Shown here in pieces: positions 4,073 through 5,305 of a DNA stretch of 5,305 bases (the stretch's first letter is position 1; each line of letters opens with the position of its first letter). The stretch spans positions 1 through 5,305 of the forward strand of contig JAIRLT010000044.1 in the NCBI GenBank assembly GCA_031259225.1. Reading direction: 5' to 3'. Source of the stretch: Prevotellaceae bacterium (GTDB lineage: Bacteria; Bacteroidota; Bacteroidia; Bacteroidales; UBA932). The notes under the pieces were generated by a model. The model was given only the letters and a program-made list of their open reading frames with translations, ran no database searches and had not been told where the DNA came from. A program made the translations under genes and the position numbers.

Positions 4073-5305
4073 TTATTTCAGTTTAAATTCTTTTTTGAGC
4101 AACGGCACAAAGTCCAGCTTTTCCCATGCGAAAAATTCTACTTCTTTGGTTGTTTTTTTGCCGTCGTAGAGGAGCGTTATTTTCTCTTTCACATTTTTGC
4201 GCCCGAAGTGCCCGTAGGCAGCCGTGCGTTCAAAGATAGGATATTTCAATCCGAAACGTTCTACGATTTTTGCCGGGCGCAAATCGAAAATCTTGGCGAC
4301 TTTTTCACCTATTTGCGTATCGTCCCAAGGCACCTTGGATGTGCCGTAGGTGTTCACGCATACGCTTACCGGCTGCGCCAACCCAATGGCATAGGCAACC
4401 TGCACCAATATTTCACCTGCCACGCCGGCAGCTACAAGGTTCTTTGCGATATGGCGCGCCGCATAGGCTGCCGAACGGTCAACCTTGCTGGCGTCTTTTC
4501 CCGAAAAAGCGCCGCCGCCGTGTGCGCCCTTGCCGCCGTAGGTATCTACAATAATTTTGCGCCCGGTCAATCCCGTGTCGCCATGCGGACCGCCGATGAC
4601 GAACTTGCCGGTCGGGTTTACGTGCAGGATGTAATGTTCGTCGAACAGCTTGTGCAACCGTTTCGGCAACCGTTTAATAATGCGCGGCAGCAACACTTCC
4701 CGCACATCGCGACGGATTTGCGCCTGCATTTTTGCTTCGGTATCGAAATCGTCGTGCTGCGTAGAGATGACAATCGTATGCACCCGCACCGGCTGGTTTT
4801 TTTCATTGTATTCAACCGTAAACTGCGATTTCGCGTCGGGGCGCAGGTACTTCATTTTCCTCTTTTCACGGCGGACAGCCGCCAGTTCTTCCAGTGCAAT
4901 ATGCGAAAGCACCAGCGATACCGGCATATATTCGTCGGTTTCACTGGTGGCATAACCGAACATCATGCCCTGATCGCCGGCGCCCTGATCTTCCGTTTTC
5001 TTGCGCACAACGCCCTGGTTAATGTCCGGCGACTGCTCGTGGATAGCCGACAGTACGCCGCACGAGTCGCCGTCGAACTTGTAGGCGGCTTTGTCGTAGC
5101 CGATGCGGTTAATCACGCGCCGCGCTACTTCCTGCACGTCCACATAAGCTGCCGAGCGCACTTCCCCGCCGATAACCGTGAGTCCGGTGGTTACAAACGT
5201 TTCGCACGCTACTTTGGCGTTGGGGTCTTGGCGTAAAAATTCATCAAGGACAGCATCAGAAATTTGGTCTGCTACTTTGTCCGGGTGTCCTTCCGACACC
5301 GATTC
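4073..5305 (-). CDS. metK: S-adenosylmethionine synthetase, 5' end truncated by window
   Basis: MetK makes S-adenosylmethionine from methionine and ATP, releasing phosphate and pyrophosphate, and supplies the cell's methyl donor. 410 residues are visible. The frame is still open at the edge and begins ESVSEGHPDKVADQ, so only the first few residues (usually ending LFTS) are missing. Counting from the first visible residue, signature 1 GAGDQGMMFGYA is at 108-119, the RPDAKSQ segment at 155-161, and the phosphate-binding GGGAFSGKD at 263-271. The protein would total about 415-420 residues. That is longer than the 384 of E. coli and typical of the long Bacteroidetes form, with an extra segment around 185-215. 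The GTG at 5297-5299 is an internal Val codon, not the start. All key motifs are intact. It is followed 95 nt later by mutY on the same strand. Upstream regulation, including any riboswitch, lies outside the window. Confidence 0.98.
   Translation of the reverse strand, partial: ESVSEGHPDKVADQISDAVLDEFLRQDPNAKVACETFVTTGLTVIGGEVRSAAYVDVQEVARRVINRIGYDKAAYKFDGDSCGVLSAIHEQSPDINQGVVRKKTEDQGAGDQGMMFGYATSETDEYMPVSLVLSHIALEELAAVRREKRKMKYLRPDAKSQFTVEYNEKNQPVRVHTIVISTQHDDFDTEAKMQAQIRRDVREVLLPRIIKRLPKRLHKLFDEHYILHVNPTGKFVIGGPHGDTGLTGRKIIVDTYGGKGAHGGGAFSGKDASKVDRSAAYAARHIAKNLVAAGVAGEILVQVAYAIGLAQPVSVCVNTYGTSKVPWDDTQIGEKVAKIFDLRPAKIVERFGLKYPIFERTAAYGHFGRKNVKEKITLLYDGKKTTKEVEFFAWEKLDFVPLLKKEFKLK

Noticed and set aside
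3989..5236. Long open frame (415 codons) on the plus strand opposite metK
   Set aside because: It is fully antisense to a clear metK, the protein has no recognisable domain, and it begins in repeat sequence. The open frame is best explained by metK codon usage.
5297..5299. GTG as the metK start codon
   Set aside because: It is the internal Val of the conserved ESVSEGHPDK segment. Conserved residues are encoded upstream to the window edge, so the true start lies outside.

Overview
The window looks like a chromosomal segment from a member of the Bacteroidota, most likely Bacteroidales-like. The MetK is of the long Bacteroidetes type. mutY lies directly upstream of ssb, a pairing I know from this phylum. 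One gene has a near-consensus Bacteroidetes promoter (TTG, 20 nt, TATATTTG), and no Shine-Dalgarno sequences stand out before the starts. The envelope gene encodes a DUF5074/YncE-like propeller lipoprotein. These assignments come from reading the sequence, not from a search.

Layout, left to right. Bases 1-395 hold no convincing gene. They contain a small inverted repeat, a C5/G5 hairpin, a heptamer repeat (GAATTAT), and a striking tandem array of eight intact 21-bp units (180-347) preceded by about three decayed ones (117-179). A forward gene at 396-1067 encodes a 223-residue protein that I cannot assign: a helical N-terminal half, a Pro/Thr linker and a fibronectin-III-like C-terminal beta domain. 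The gap 1068-1358 is stacked with short direct repeats and a 12-bp palindrome. It then has a strong intrinsic terminator (1223-1258) and a clear promoter (1301-1331) for the next forward gene. That gene, at 1359-2396, encodes a propeller lipoprotein.

The right half is on the minus strand and reads leftward: metK (SAM synthetase, 5' end cut off by the window edge), mutY (adenine glycosylase, GTG start) and ssb (single-strand DNA-binding protein). Gaps are 95 and 60 nt, so they may be transcribed together. ssb converges on the lipoprotein gene across a 69-nt gap. metK provides one-carbon and methylation metabolism. mutY and ssb provide genome maintenance. The lipoprotein probably acts at the cell surface and has no functional partner in the window.

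The most unusual element is the 21-bp array. Each period carries two interleaved dyads, the period matches two turns of B-DNA, and the array sits just upstream of the unassigned gene. A second pattern is the recurrence of 7-bp tandem repeats in three intergenic gaps. I see no CRISPR, tRNA, rRNA, transposase or defence system, and I do not claim a complete new system here.
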